Assembly: GCA_024743115.1 (NCBI GenBank)
Contig: JANSXC010000002.1
Coordinates: forward strand, 226,207-290,206
From: a bacterium
GTDB lineage: Bacteria > Planctomycetota > UBA1135 > UBA2386
Direction of reading: 5' to 3'
DNA length: 64,000 bases
Positions 9,243 through 16,902 of this stretch are shown here, in pieces. Made by a program: the position numbers and the translations under genes. Position 1 is the first letter of the stretch; each line of letters begins with the position of its first letter. The notes beneath the pieces are model-generated. The model did no database searches, was not told where the DNA came from, and was given only the letters and a program-made list of their open reading frames with translations.

Positions 9243-9531
9243 AGGGCAGGCGAATTGTGCATAGCGTTCGGTGCATCGATCGGCGTGCACGAACCGCCGA
9301 TCGAAGGTCACGAGCTCCGGCCTGCCGCGCGACGGCGAGGATGTCTCGATGTCGGAACTGCAGCCCTGGAGCAGACTGCGCGGCGACCATGGTCGTTCAA
9401 CTCGCGTTGTCGCGCGCCTGGGCGATCGACTGGGTATTCGCGTAGACATCCTCGACGCCCACCAGCAACTCAGCGCTGCCGAGACGGCACACGATCTCGG
9501 TGTTGGAGCACGTCAGCAACACGACCCGCAT
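9243..9531 (-). pseudogene. Decayed BtuF-like substrate-binding protein gene remnant
   Basis: From ATG 9531 the minus strand reads MRVVLLTCSNTEIVCRLG then ELLVGVEDVY, which closely resembles the start of BtuF-type cobalamin-binding proteins (compare VASLLPSATEMVCAVG in the intact neighbour at 10884). The frame ends at TGA 9399-9397. Another frame then shows a plausible continuation (SSDIETSSPSRGRPELV, VTFDRRF.HADRCTERYA), which recalls the DIDV..V.AL.PDLV region of the family. The rest is missing, since the Trx7/PDZ gene starts at 9213. I read it as a frameshifted, truncated duplicate of the binding-protein gene in the adjacent B12 operon. It rests on short motifs only. Confidence 0.45.
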
Positions 9532-9580
9532 GTGGTCTGTCGATGGCGATGGCCAGAGCTGCGTTCGGGTCACGCCGACG

Positions 9581-9907
9581 TCAACTCTCCCTGCTCCGCA
9601 ACCAGATCTTCGCCCGCTCCACGGGGTCGAGAGTCGACCACACGGCGATTTGGGGCAAGGTACGCCGACATCCCCGGCACGTCTGGGAACTCTGGTCCAG
9701 CACGCAGGTTCCCACACAAGGCGAAGGCACGTCGCCTGCCGCGCACTTCGGGCAGAGGCATCGATCCTCGATTCCGCGCTCCGCCAGGAGATCAACGATC
9801 CTGGTGTCGACCCGTTCGTGGAAGCACCAACAGCTTCCTTTGCCCCGGGCAAGGTCACAGTCGTTGTGTTCTCCGCAGACCGGACAGCGGTGCTCTTCGC
9901 CAATCAT
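9581..9907 (-). CDS. Cysteine-rich CWC / DUF1289-type protein
   Basis: 108 residues in two small metal-binding-like parts. The N-terminal part has the CWC pattern CPVCGEHNDC...GSCWCF (about residues 8-30). The C-terminal part matches DUF1289: SPCVGTCVLDQ, CRGCRRT and a tryptophan/ER segment (about 62-105). Cysteine spacing suggests zinc or iron-sulfur binding. Its ATG overlaps the stop of the BtuF-like gene (ATGA at 9904-9907), so it is the last gene of the B12 operon and translationally coupled. A role in B12 handling is suggested only by position. Confidence 0.85.
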   Translation of the reverse strand: MIGEEHRCPVCGEHNDCDLARGKGSCWCFHERVDTRIVDLLAERGIEDRCLCPKCAAGDVPSPCVGTCVLDQSSQTCRGCRRTLPQIAVWSTLDPVERAKIWLRSRES

Positions 9908-10884
9908 GCCGGCCCCCTCGGTTCGGCTACGGGCACCAACTCGAGTTCGGCCGTCACTCTACGCACGGAGCGAACGTGTTGCCGCGCCATCTCCGAGAAA
10001 ACCCCGGGTTGCACGACGGATGCAAGGATCTCCAGCGACTCGACGAGACGCGGGCCCGGTCGATTGAAGTAGGCGTTGCCGTCGGCGACGTATACCTGCC
10101 CGTCGCGGACGCACTGCCAGTTGGTCCACGGCAGATTGTCGGCGAGGAGGTGAAGCTCTTTCGCGGTGCGGCTCAGATCGAACCCGCACGGCTTGATCAG
10201 CACGACGTCCGGCTCCAGTGCGGCGAGCTCCTCGATGCCGAGTGTGGGGGCATGGTCGCCTGGTCGGGTCACGAGCGGGTGCCCTCCCGCCAACTCGACC
10301 AGTTCAGGCATCCAGGTTCCGCCGATCATGATCGGGTCGAGCCATTCGACCGTCAGCACTGTCGGTCGATCGAGCGTCGCCGAGCGATAACCGATGTCCG
10401 TGCACCGAGCCTCGAGCTCGGCAGCCACCAAGTCGCCCTCGGCATCCCGGCCCAGCGCGCGTCCGACGCGACGGACGTCGTCCCAAACGTCGCGTAGTCG
10501 TGTTGGCTTCAGGCTGCAGACTTGTACGTCGCAGCGAGCCAGCTCACGAAGCGCCGAACGGACGTCGTCCAGTGACACGGCGCACACGTCGCACAGGTCC
10601 TGGGTGACGACGACGTCGGGCCGCACAGTTTCGAACACCGGGATGTCGACCTCGTAGACCGCGATCGCGTCGGCGAGGATCTCGCGCACGGCCCGGTCGA
10701 TTGCGCCGCTGGCTCGTGGAAGTTCGCGACGCGGCCGAGTCAGGACCGGCACCGACGAGACGTCGATGGGGTAGTCGCACTCGTGGGATCTCCCGACGAG
10801 TGCGGCGCGCGCCCCGACGGCACAGACCATCTCGGTGGCAGACGGCAACAACGAGGCGACTCGGGGATGATTTGGTGCGCTCAT
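9904..10884 (-). CDS. BtuF-like cobalamin-binding ABC transporter substrate protein
   Basis: 326 residues from ATG 10884. The start RVASLLPSATEMVCAVGAR is the hallmark of BtuF/FecB-type helical-backbone binding proteins. Further family features are HECDYP, the paired RPDVVVTQDLCDVCA segment, DPIMIGGTWMPELVELAGG and a C-terminal NRPGPRLVESLEILA. No clear signal peptide is visible, which is common in the cytosolic-looking branch of this family; the protein may be lipid-anchored otherwise or act inside the cell. The start codon overlaps the stop of the upstream small gene (ATGA, 10881-10884). It is under the cobalamin riboswitch at 12.6 kb, which supports corrinoids as ligand. No BtuC or BtuD partner is in the window. 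Confidence 0.85.
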   Translation of the reverse strand: MSAPNHPRVASLLPSATEMVCAVGARAALVGRSHECDYPIDVSSVPVLTRPRRELPRASGAIDRAVREILADAIAVYEVDIPVFETVRPDVVVTQDLCDVCAVSLDDVRSALRELARCDVQVCSLKPTRLRDVWDDVRRVGRALGRDAEGDLVAAELEARCTDIGYRSATLDRPTVLTVEWLDPIMIGGTWMPELVELAGGHPLVTRPGDHAPTLGIEELAALEPDVVLIKPCGFDLSRTAKELHLLADNLPWTNWQCVRDGQVYVADGNAYFNRPGPRLVESLEILASVVQPGVFSEMARQHVRSVRRVTAELELVPVAEPRGPA

Positions 10885-11192
10885 AGCTCGGCCGCACGGC
10901 GCAGGTAGTCCGGCGGAATGGCGATACCTCGCAAGTGCCGGCGGTGGGTGTGGAGGCGTCGTGTGAAGCGGTCGTTGCTCGAAACCATCAGCTCCTGGTC
11001 GCCGAACGGGTCGAACGACATTGCCATGGAGTCGAACGAGACGCGCAGGAGCGAGTCGGCGAGAAGGCGAAGTCCATCGTCCGTGTCCAGAGGCTGGCTC
11101 ACATGCGTGCAGGCGCATGACGAGTCGCTGACGATGTACAGCTTGATTCTGGAATGGCGCTCCAGCACGTTGCGCAGCGTCTCCAGCTTCAC
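10881..11192 (-). CDS. Uncharacterised 103-residue protein of the B12 operon
   Basis: 103 residues, starting at GTG 11192 that overlaps the stop of the PP-loop ATPase gene (GTGA), and ending in overlap with the BtuF-like start. The double coupling argues that it is a real gene. No signal peptide or membrane segment is seen; the sequence is mixed charged with a SSCACTH motif near residue 26 and a C-terminal IPPDYLRRAAEL. I do not recognise the family. Its place between two B12-linked genes makes it a candidate cobalamin-salvage component or chaperone. Confidence 0.7.
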   Translation of the reverse strand: MKLETLRNVLERHSRIKLYIVSDSSCACTHVSQPLDTDDGLRLLADSLLRVSFDSMAMSFDPFGDQELMVSSNDRFTRRLHTHRRHLRGIAIPPDYLRRAAEL

Positions 11193-11914
11193 GACGTAGC
11201 CCCTGCCGCCGGCGCCAGGTCCGCGAACACGAAGCCGTCACGCTCGACGAGTTCGCCCCGCTGAAGCGCAATCGCACGAGCAAAGCCGGGGCCATCGTAT
11301 GCGAACGTGTGGAACTCGCCGTTCTCTCCGCAGGGATCGACCGCGTCGGGCAAGCGCTCGAGAAGGGCAGCATCGAACTCTTGACCGGCGAGCTCGACTG
11401 GGCAGCGCGCCGGATCCACGCAGGTGATTACCGCGCGAATACCCGATTCGACCATCTCCCGGGCGAGCTCATGGGTGTCGCGGCCCCACAGCGGGAAGTG
11501 CGCGCGAAGGCCGAGGTCCCGGAGCTGGTCTTCTCGGTACGCACGGATGTCCGTGAGGAAAAGGTCGCCGAACGCCACATCGCGAATGCCCGCAGCGCGG
11601 ACGTTGACCAAGGCCGCGCGCATCTTGGATTCGTAGTCGGCGTTCGAGCAGGGGTGTGGAAGCGCGACGCACGTCAGCGACACGCCGAGGGCGTCCGCCT
11701 GTGCCGCCAGCAGTTGGCGCCGCACACCATGCATGGCGACGCGTCCGTTCGAGCTGTTGCAGGTGGTCAGCAGCCGTTGAACGTCCGCCCCGGCCTGTCG
11801 GAGTGCGCGCAGTGCCCACAGACTGTCCTTGCCCGAACTCCAGGAGAGCAGGGTAGGTCCGAGGATCTTGCTGTGACGATCAGGTGAGCCGGTTGCTTCG
11901 AGCCTATGCGGCAA
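11189..11914 (-). CDS. DUF71/COG2102-type PP-loop ATPase (B12-associated subgroup)
   Basis: About 241 residues if started at TTG 11914, just inside the end of the preceding gene; the ATG at 11965 would overlap that gene by 62 bp. The N-terminus carries the PP-loop LSWSSGKDSLW. The second conserved region reads GENGEFHTFAYDGPGF, the signature of DUF71 proteins (relatives of diphthine-ammonia ligase Dph6, which has an EGGEYET-type motif). Bacteria lack diphthamide, and comparative genomics has proposed that a bacterial DUF71 branch acts in B12 salvage; position under a cobalamin riboswitch fits that. Predicted activity is ATP-dependent amidation or adenylation of a corrinoid-related substrate, in the cytoplasm. 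The substrate is unproven. Confidence 0.85.
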   Translation of the reverse strand: MPHRLEATGSPDRHSKILGPTLLSWSSGKDSLWALRALRQAGADVQRLLTTCNSSNGRVAMHGVRRQLLAAQADALGVSLTCVALPHPCSNADYESKMRAALVNVRAAGIRDVAFGDLFLTDIRAYREDQLRDLGLRAHFPLWGRDTHELAREMVESGIRAVITCVDPARCPVELAGQEFDAALLERLPDAVDPCGENGEFHTFAYDGPGFARAIALQRGELVERDGFVFADLAPAAGATS

Positions 11915-12470
11915 CAGGATGCTCCTGGAGCTCCGAGAACCGCTGGCGCAATGCCGCGAAGCCACCGAACAGGGCTACGCCGTAGATGGCGTAGCCTGCC
12001 AGCGTGTTGCCGAAGTACGGCACCGCAGCGACATAGCACTGCACGAGTCCCGCGAGATCCCCGCTGTACAGGCTCGTCCCCGCCCAGACGGCGAAGTTCG
12101 TCACGAGGAAGAACAGCAACGCGGACAGCAGCGATCCCGCGGCGATCCGCAGGACGCCACCGCGACGCCGTAGCGTGATCCCGATCAGGGACGAGCCGGC
12201 AATACAGCCGTAGATGACGGCGGTCATCCAGCCCAGTGACCAACCCTGGATGGAAGCGAGGGCCAGATCGGCGATCAGCATGGCCACGAGTGGCACGGCG
12301 ATCGCCGCGATTCGGGACGCGAAGTACGCGCCACCGAACAGCGCCATCGCGCCTACCGGCGTGAAGTTGGCAGGGTGGGGCAGCAGGCGCGTGAGCGCTG
12401 CGCCGAGAACCAAGGCGACGAGCACGAGTCCGCGAAGGCGCGTGCCCGCTACGTGGCGATTCGAATGCAT
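11904..12470 (-). CDS. DUF6580-type membrane protein, probable corrinoid or precursor transporter component
   Basis: 188 residues from ATG 12470, the first gene after the cobalamin riboswitch. About five membrane segments are visible (LVLVALVLGAALTRL; AAIAVPLVAMLIADLALA; MTAVIYGCIAGSSLIG; SLLSALLFFLVTNFAVW; LAGYAIYGVALFGGFAAL). The conserved LPHPANFTPVGAMALFGGAYF stretch is typical of the DUF6580 putative transport family, which resembles ECF S-components in size and topology. Riboswitch control suggests that it imports a corrinoid or a B12 precursor. No energising ATPase or T-component is next to it. Confidence 0.82.
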   Translation of the reverse strand: MHSNRHVAGTRLRGLVLVALVLGAALTRLLPHPANFTPVGAMALFGGAYFASRIAAIAVPLVAMLIADLALASIQGWSLGWMTAVIYGCIAGSSLIGITLRRRGGVLRIAAGSLLSALLFFLVTNFAVWAGTSLYSGDLAGLVQCYVAAVPYFGNTLAGYAIYGVALFGGFAALRQRFSELQEHPVAA

Positions 12471-12516
12471 GAAGATCTCCAGTCCGCGAGAGATGGCATG
12501 AAGCCGTTGCTTTCTT

Positions 12517-12658
12517 GACCGGGCCGTCTTCTGGCTTGCGCTTCGCCCTACTTGCTGCGCCTTCCCAGCTCGAACGAGCCAGTGGCGAGTGCAGCTTTCG
12601 TCAGCGCTCACAGCGGCGGGACCGCGGAGGATTCGCACCTCACTTCCGGAACCCGGTC
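12517..12658 (-). ncRNA. Cobalamin riboswitch
   Basis: On the minus strand the leader of the DUF6580 operon carries the recognisable cobalamin aptamer. In order: AGGTGCGAATCCTCCGCGG with CCGCTGTGA, the core GCCACTGG (12586-12579), CTGGGAAGG, and the B12 box AAGCCAGAAGACGG. The outer P1 helix is a perfect 7-bp pairing of gaccggg (12658-12652) with cccggtc (12523-12517). The aptamer ends about 45 nt before the ATG at 12470, which suits control of translation. It is expected to lower expression of the downstream genes when B12 is abundant. Confidence 0.9.
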
Positions 12659-12761
12659 GCCGTCAGAGTAACGTAAACCCGCACGCGGCTTCAACGGTGC
12701 GGATGGCGCGAGAGCGAACGTCCAGGCAATTGGTGGCGGCGGCTCGACGGGGGCAGGCGGA

Positions 12762-14735
12762 TCAGTCGTTCGGCATCTCGACCTTGCCGACGTCGATCCG
12801 ACCGCGAAGAACGCCGGCTACGGGGACTTGCACCTCGCGCGCGTAACCGGCCCCGGTCATGCCCAGGCCCAGCGTGAACACGACGTCGCTCTCGTCGAGG
12901 CAGTGGTCTGACAGGTAGGCGATGAAACGGCCTTGGGCGTCGGTGTCGGCGCCGACGCTCGCCAGCATGTCCGTGCCGCTGCGGCAGAACACCGCGACCC
13001 GCTGGCTCGCGATCGGTGTGTCATCGGGATTGACGAGCCGGCCGGCGAGGAACGGGTGGCCCGAAGCGATCGTCGCGACGACATGCACTTCGCGCTCATC
13101 AGCGGTTGGCCCGGTGAACCGCTGGGGCTCGAGGATCATGCCGGGAAACCGGAGCTGCAGCTTCGCATCGAGCGGAACGTTCTCGAACAGCGCGTGGCCG
13201 CGTGCGTCGGGGCGCTCGAATCGTCGCGCGCCGGGTGATTCGCCAGCGGCCGTGAGCTCGGCATACAGCGCAGCGAGAACATCGGCGCTCGGTGTGCCGC
13301 CGCCGGCGTTGGTGATCGTGGCGCGGACGGTACCCGTGGCCGGTACCGTCAATCGCACGAATGCCGGCGGCTCGTGGCGGTCGATCGCCTGGCGGCCGTG
13401 GGCGCCGTCGACCAGCTCGGCGTGCAGCCACAGCTTCGGCGGGTCGTGCTTGGCCGGCGGCTTCAACACGTAGGTCAGGCGCCCCACGTCGTCGGTGGTG
13501 CCGAGGACCCAAGGGGTCAGCGGATGGTACGGCGGCCCGGCCACGACCTTGACGCGCGGGACCGGGTTGCCGAGGGCGTCGGCCGTCTCCACGACGAGGG
13601 TGTGGTGTCGCGATACGACGATCTCCTGCACGTCGCCATCGGTACGAGGCCAGTTCGTGCCATAGCGGTCACCCTTGCGCGCGACGATGACCTGCTGCGC
13701 GGCGTCGACCGGCACGCGGGTCATGCCGTTGCTGTCGGTGATGGTGCTGTTGCCGTAGTCGCGCAAGAAACTCTCGGTCGATCGCGAGTAGCGGTCGGCC
13801 TGCTCGGCGGCGAGGTTGGCGTATGCGAATCCGGGGCGTACGAACAGGACGGTCGCGCCGGCGACGGCCATGCCGGCCTGGTCACGAACGCGAACCTTGA
13901 TGAATGTCGGGGGCGTCGCGGTGGACGGTGTCGCCGGCTCGTTCGCGATTGCCGGCGCCGCCGCGATGCGATCGGGACGTGTGGACGTCGGGTTGCCACG
14001 TCCCTCGTGCGCTGCGGCGATCGTCGGGGGGCTGTCGGTGTCGTTCGCCGCGCCCGTGTCGGGCCGAATTTCGCCGGGGCTCCACGCCAGCCACACCAAC
14101 GCTCCTGCCAGCACCACTCCCGTAACCAACTTCCATGTCGTCATCAGGATCGCTCCTTGAACGGCGAATACGGTCGCGGTCGCGGCGGTCCCGCTGCCGT
14201 GCCAGCCGAACGCGATTGTGAGCGCGCCGCGCCAGTCGGCCTTGCCGGCGTCGCCGAGGCGCTCGCGCAGCCGCTGTAGTCCGCGCTGCAGCCGGCTGCG
14301 CACGGTCGCGATCGGCGCACCGCTCTTGGCCGCGATCTGACGCGGGGCGAGGCCTTCGAAGTAACGCTGCCAGACCGTCTCGCGATAGGGCGACTCGAGC
14401 GTTGCCACCGCAGTGATCAGCCGGTGCGCCGCATCCTCACGCGCGAAGCTGACCGCGTGGTCCTCGCTGATCGCCTCGCGCGCGACGGCCGCCTGGCGCC
14501 GCGCCCGGCGCGCGTCACCGCGCCGCAGCTTGCGGGCGACGTTGTGCATCGCGGTCGCCAGCCAGCCGCCGATCGAGCGCCCGTCAGCGGGTGGGCGTTG
14601 GAGCGCGCCGAGCCAGACCTCCTGCACCGCGTCTTCGGCGTCCGCGGCGTCGTGCAGCAGCACCAGCGCCAGCTGGCGCAGCGCACCGCCGTGCCGTCGC
14701 AGGCTGGCTTCGATGTCGAACGGGGGGGATGGCAT
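12762..14735 (-). CDS. ECF-type sigma factor fused to a membrane segment and extracytoplasmic domains
   Basis: 657 residues from ATG 14735. Residues 10-75 are sigma region 2 (DAADAEDAVQEVWLGAL, GWLATAMHNVARK). About 105-160 are region 4 (YRETVWQRYFEGLAPRQIA, then the helix-turn-helix IATVRSRLQRGLQRLRERL). A hydrophobic segment (TTWKLVTGVVLAGALVWLAW, about 199-218) follows, then about 440 residues of beta-rich sequence with carboxypeptidase-regulatory-like repeats (VRDQAGMAVAGATVLFV, ADALGNPVPRVKVV). This predicts a membrane-tethered transcription factor with an outward sensor. An in-frame ATG with a strong ribosome site at 14144 could give a separate 460-residue membrane protein. A relative of the same design lies at 40943-44068. 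Confidence 0.85.
   Translation of the reverse strand: MPSPPFDIEASLRRHGGALRQLALVLLHDAADAEDAVQEVWLGALQRPPADGRSIGGWLATAMHNVARKLRRGDARRARRQAAVAREAISEDHAVSFAREDAAHRLITAVATLESPYRETVWQRYFEGLAPRQIAAKSGAPIATVRSRLQRGLQRLRERLGDAGKADWRGALTIAFGWHGSGTAATATVFAVQGAILMTTWKLVTGVVLAGALVWLAWSPGEIRPDTGAANDTDSPPTIAAAHEGRGNPTSTRPDRIAAAPAIANEPATPSTATPPTFIKVRVRDQAGMAVAGATVLFVRPGFAYANLAAEQADRYSRSTESFLRDYGNSTITDSNGMTRVPVDAAQQVIVARKGDRYGTNWPRTDGDVQEIVVSRHHTLVVETADALGNPVPRVKVVAGPPYHPLTPWVLGTTDDVGRLTYVLKPPAKHDPPKLWLHAELVDGAHGRQAIDRHEPPAFVRLTVPATGTVRATITNAGGGTPSADVLAALYAELTAAGESPGARRFERPDARGHALFENVPLDAKLQLRFPGMILEPQRFTGPTADEREVHVVATIASGHPFLAGRLVNPDDTPIASQRVAVFCRSGTDMLASVGADTDAQGRFIAYLSDHCLDESDVVFTLGLGMTGAGYAREVQVPVAGVLRGRIDVGKVEMPND
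14142..14158 (-). promoter_or_regulatory. Internal ribosome binding site and in-frame start within the sigma fusion gene
   Basis: AAGGAG at 14158-14153 lies 8 nt before an in-frame ATG at 14144-14142, exactly at the junction between the sigma part and the membrane segment. Translation from here would yield a 460-residue protein beginning MTTWKLVTGVV, a good signal-anchor. Ribosome sites this strong are uncommon at ordinary starts in this window. Confidence 0.55.
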
Positions 14736-14906
14736 GCGTGAGTCATGCTATCAGTCCCGCCGTGCGCGGATCGGATGCGAGGAATCGCCGAAAAGAGTGC
14801 GGCGCCGGCTCGTCAGCCACGGGGTCGGGCCGAGTCGTCGCTTGGTTGGGCCCAGGGTGGAGCCAGGTGTTATGGTCGGATCGCTTGCCAGAATGAGGAT
14901 CATGAG

Positions 14907-16697
14907 ATGAAGCAAGGATTCGCACTCGCTGCCATGCGCAGTACCGCTGCTGTCTGTCTGCTCTACGCCGCACCGCAGCTGGCGATCGCGCAGGACCCGA
15001 CTTCTCGCACGCTTGCAGAGTTCGAGGAATACGTCGCTGGCAAGCTGCCGGATCTCGAGAAGGCCCAGCTTGCGAAGATCGCGAAGGCCGCCGACAAGAA
15101 CGCGGACGGCAAGATCGACGCCGATGAGTTCGGCGACCGAATGGCTGCGGTTCGCGCGGTCATGACGGGTGCGTTCGAGGAAGTGCCCGAGGTGCGGCGA
15201 GGAGCGCCGACGGAGCCGCCAAAGAAACCAACGGTCGAGCCCCGGTCACCGGCGACCGGCTCCAAGGTATCCGCGGTGCTGTTGATCACCGGGGCCGACC
15301 TGGCGGAGGCGTGGTACCCGTTCGCGGAGTGGAAGACGCAGAACGGCAAGCCGACGAAGATCATGACCGTTTCGCAGATCCGCGGCGAATACGAGGGCGG
15401 GATCGTGCAAGAGCAGATCCGACGCTGCGTCCGCGATCACGTCGACAACTTCGGGACTCGCTGGGTCGTGCTGGGGGGCGACTGCACGCCCGATGGTGGG
15501 CTCGTGCCCGGTGGGCACACGACCGTGCACGCCCAGGAGCGTGAGGGCATCCCGACCGACATCGTCTACTTGAGTCCGACGGACTGGGACGGGGATGGTG
15601 ACGGCATCCACGGCGAGTGGGAAGACGACAAAGCTGCCATCACCTATCCGGATGGCAGCGTCGGCCTCGGGCGCGTACCGGTGCGGACGGCAGCGGACGT
15701 CGCGGCGTTCACGGCGAAGGTGATTGAGTTCGAATCCGACTACCCGACCGACGGCTTCGCGACCCAGATGGTCTACACGTGCACCGATCAGCCCGCGTAC
15801 GCGAAGGTTCGCAAGAGCTGGGACGGGCATGTCCACCCGGCCTGGCGGCAGGGCGAGGTCGCGCGGTTCTTCTCCAAGGAGACTCCCTGGGACAACGGCG
15901 AGCCCGGGAGCCACGATCTGAGCTCGGCCAACCTGCTCACGCTGTTCAACCAGAAGAGCGTCGGAAAGGTGCACATCCACGGCCACGGCATGCTGCCCTT
16001 CTGGGTGCTCGAGCGTTCGAAGTTCACTTCGAAGCATGTCGCCGAGCTCGATCACCGCGGGGCGTATCCCTTGATCACCACGGTCTCGTGTTTCACCGGG
16101 CAGTACGACGGAGCCGAGGATCCTTCGATCGTCGAGTCGATGTTGCGCCAGCCTGGCGGCGGTTCCGTTGCGATCGTGGCTCCGGTTCGGACCGGCAAGC
16201 CGCACTTCCACAGCCGCCGCGACTTCCGCCTCATGGTGCGGGAAGGCAAGCTCGACGGCACGACGCAGACGATGACCCGGTACTGGGCCCGTGGACTTGG
16301 CGATGGGCTTACGACCGGTGAGTCACTGATGCACGCCAAGGCCGCGATGATCCCGGATGCCGAGAAGACTCCGGGCTACCACCTGTGCATCTGTGAGTTG
16401 AACCTGCTGGGCGACCCGACGCTGGACATGCGGGCTGACACGCCCAAGCGCCCGCAGCTCGAAGTGCCTGAGTCGCTCGCGACCGGAGGGCGGGACCTCA
16501 CCGTTTCCGCTGGGGCCGCGGGCGCGACCGTCTGCGTGTGGATGGACGACCAGGTCTACGTGGTGGGGACGGCCGACGAGAACGGCAAGGCGACGCTTTC
16601 GATTGCGCCGGAGCGTCCCGGTACGATGCTCGTGACGGCAACGGGTCGCGGTCTCAACTCGGTGACCAGGAAGGTTCGGGTCGTCGAGCGGAAGTAG
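14907..16697 (+). CDS. Secreted peptidase C25 (gingipain-like) protein with EF-hand
   Basis: 596 residues from ATG 14907, which opens on a signal peptide ending near LAIAQD. Residues 63-74 form a calcium-binding EF-hand (DKNADGKIDADE). The main domain (about 120-500) follows gingipain-type C25 peptidases: VLLITGADLAEAWYPFAEWK, VVLGGDC, GRVPVRTAADVAAF, a HIHGHG motif (356-361) and TVSCFTG with Cys395, the expected His/Cys pair. SIVESMLR..GGGSVAIV and LLGDPTLDMR continue the family pattern. The last 90 residues look like an Ig-like C-terminal domain. Predicted extracellular cysteine peptidase; calcium may tune it. Several planctomycete members of this family have no known substrate. Confidence 0.83.
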   Translation: MKQGFALAAMRSTAAVCLLYAAPQLAIAQDPTSRTLAEFEEYVAGKLPDLEKAQLAKIAKAADKNADGKIDADEFGDRMAAVRAVMTGAFEEVPEVRRGAPTEPPKKPTVEPRSPATGSKVSAVLLITGADLAEAWYPFAEWKTQNGKPTKIMTVSQIRGEYEGGIVQEQIRRCVRDHVDNFGTRWVVLGGDCTPDGGLVPGGHTTVHAQEREGIPTDIVYLSPTDWDGDGDGIHGEWEDDKAAITYPDGSVGLGRVPVRTAADVAAFTAKVIEFESDYPTDGFATQMVYTCTDQPAYAKVRKSWDGHVHPAWRQGEVARFFSKETPWDNGEPGSHDLSSANLLTLFNQKSVGKVHIHGHGMLPFWVLERSKFTSKHVAELDHRGAYPLITTVSCFTGQYDGAEDPSIVESMLRQPGGGSVAIVAPVRTGKPHFHSRRDFRLMVREGKLDGTTQTMTRYWARGLGDGLTTGESLMHAKAAMIPDAEKTPGYHLCICELNLLGDPTLDMRADTPKRPQLEVPESLATGGRDLTVSAGAAGATVCVWMDDQVYVVGTADENGKATLSIAPERPGTMLVTATGRGLNSVTRKVRVVERK

Positions 16698-16902
16698 CCC
16701 GTGTGCTGACGTGCCGGGGGACGCTCCCTGCTGCTCGTCGGTAACTGTTGGGATGGGTCCGAGTTGCGCGTGGCCCCTCAGGGATTCCGGGAATTTATGA
16801 CGCAGGGCCGGAGGGTTCTTCGCCACCTGACGTGATCGGCAACCTCGGCGAGTCGCCGGGTTTCGCCGGCGCTCAACTGCAGTTCTCGAGGAACCCAAGA
16901 CC

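Noticed and set aside
9043..9390. Short independent gene ending at the TGA 9045-9043
   Set aside because: The chain stops in the middle of the thioredoxin fold right after C-E-A, and the same frame continues with conserved fold sequence.
9397..9399. TGA in the BtuF-like remnant as another selenocysteine codon
   Set aside because: No family cysteine is expected there, the in-frame continuation does not resemble BtuF, and better continuation is in a different frame; frameshift decay explains it.
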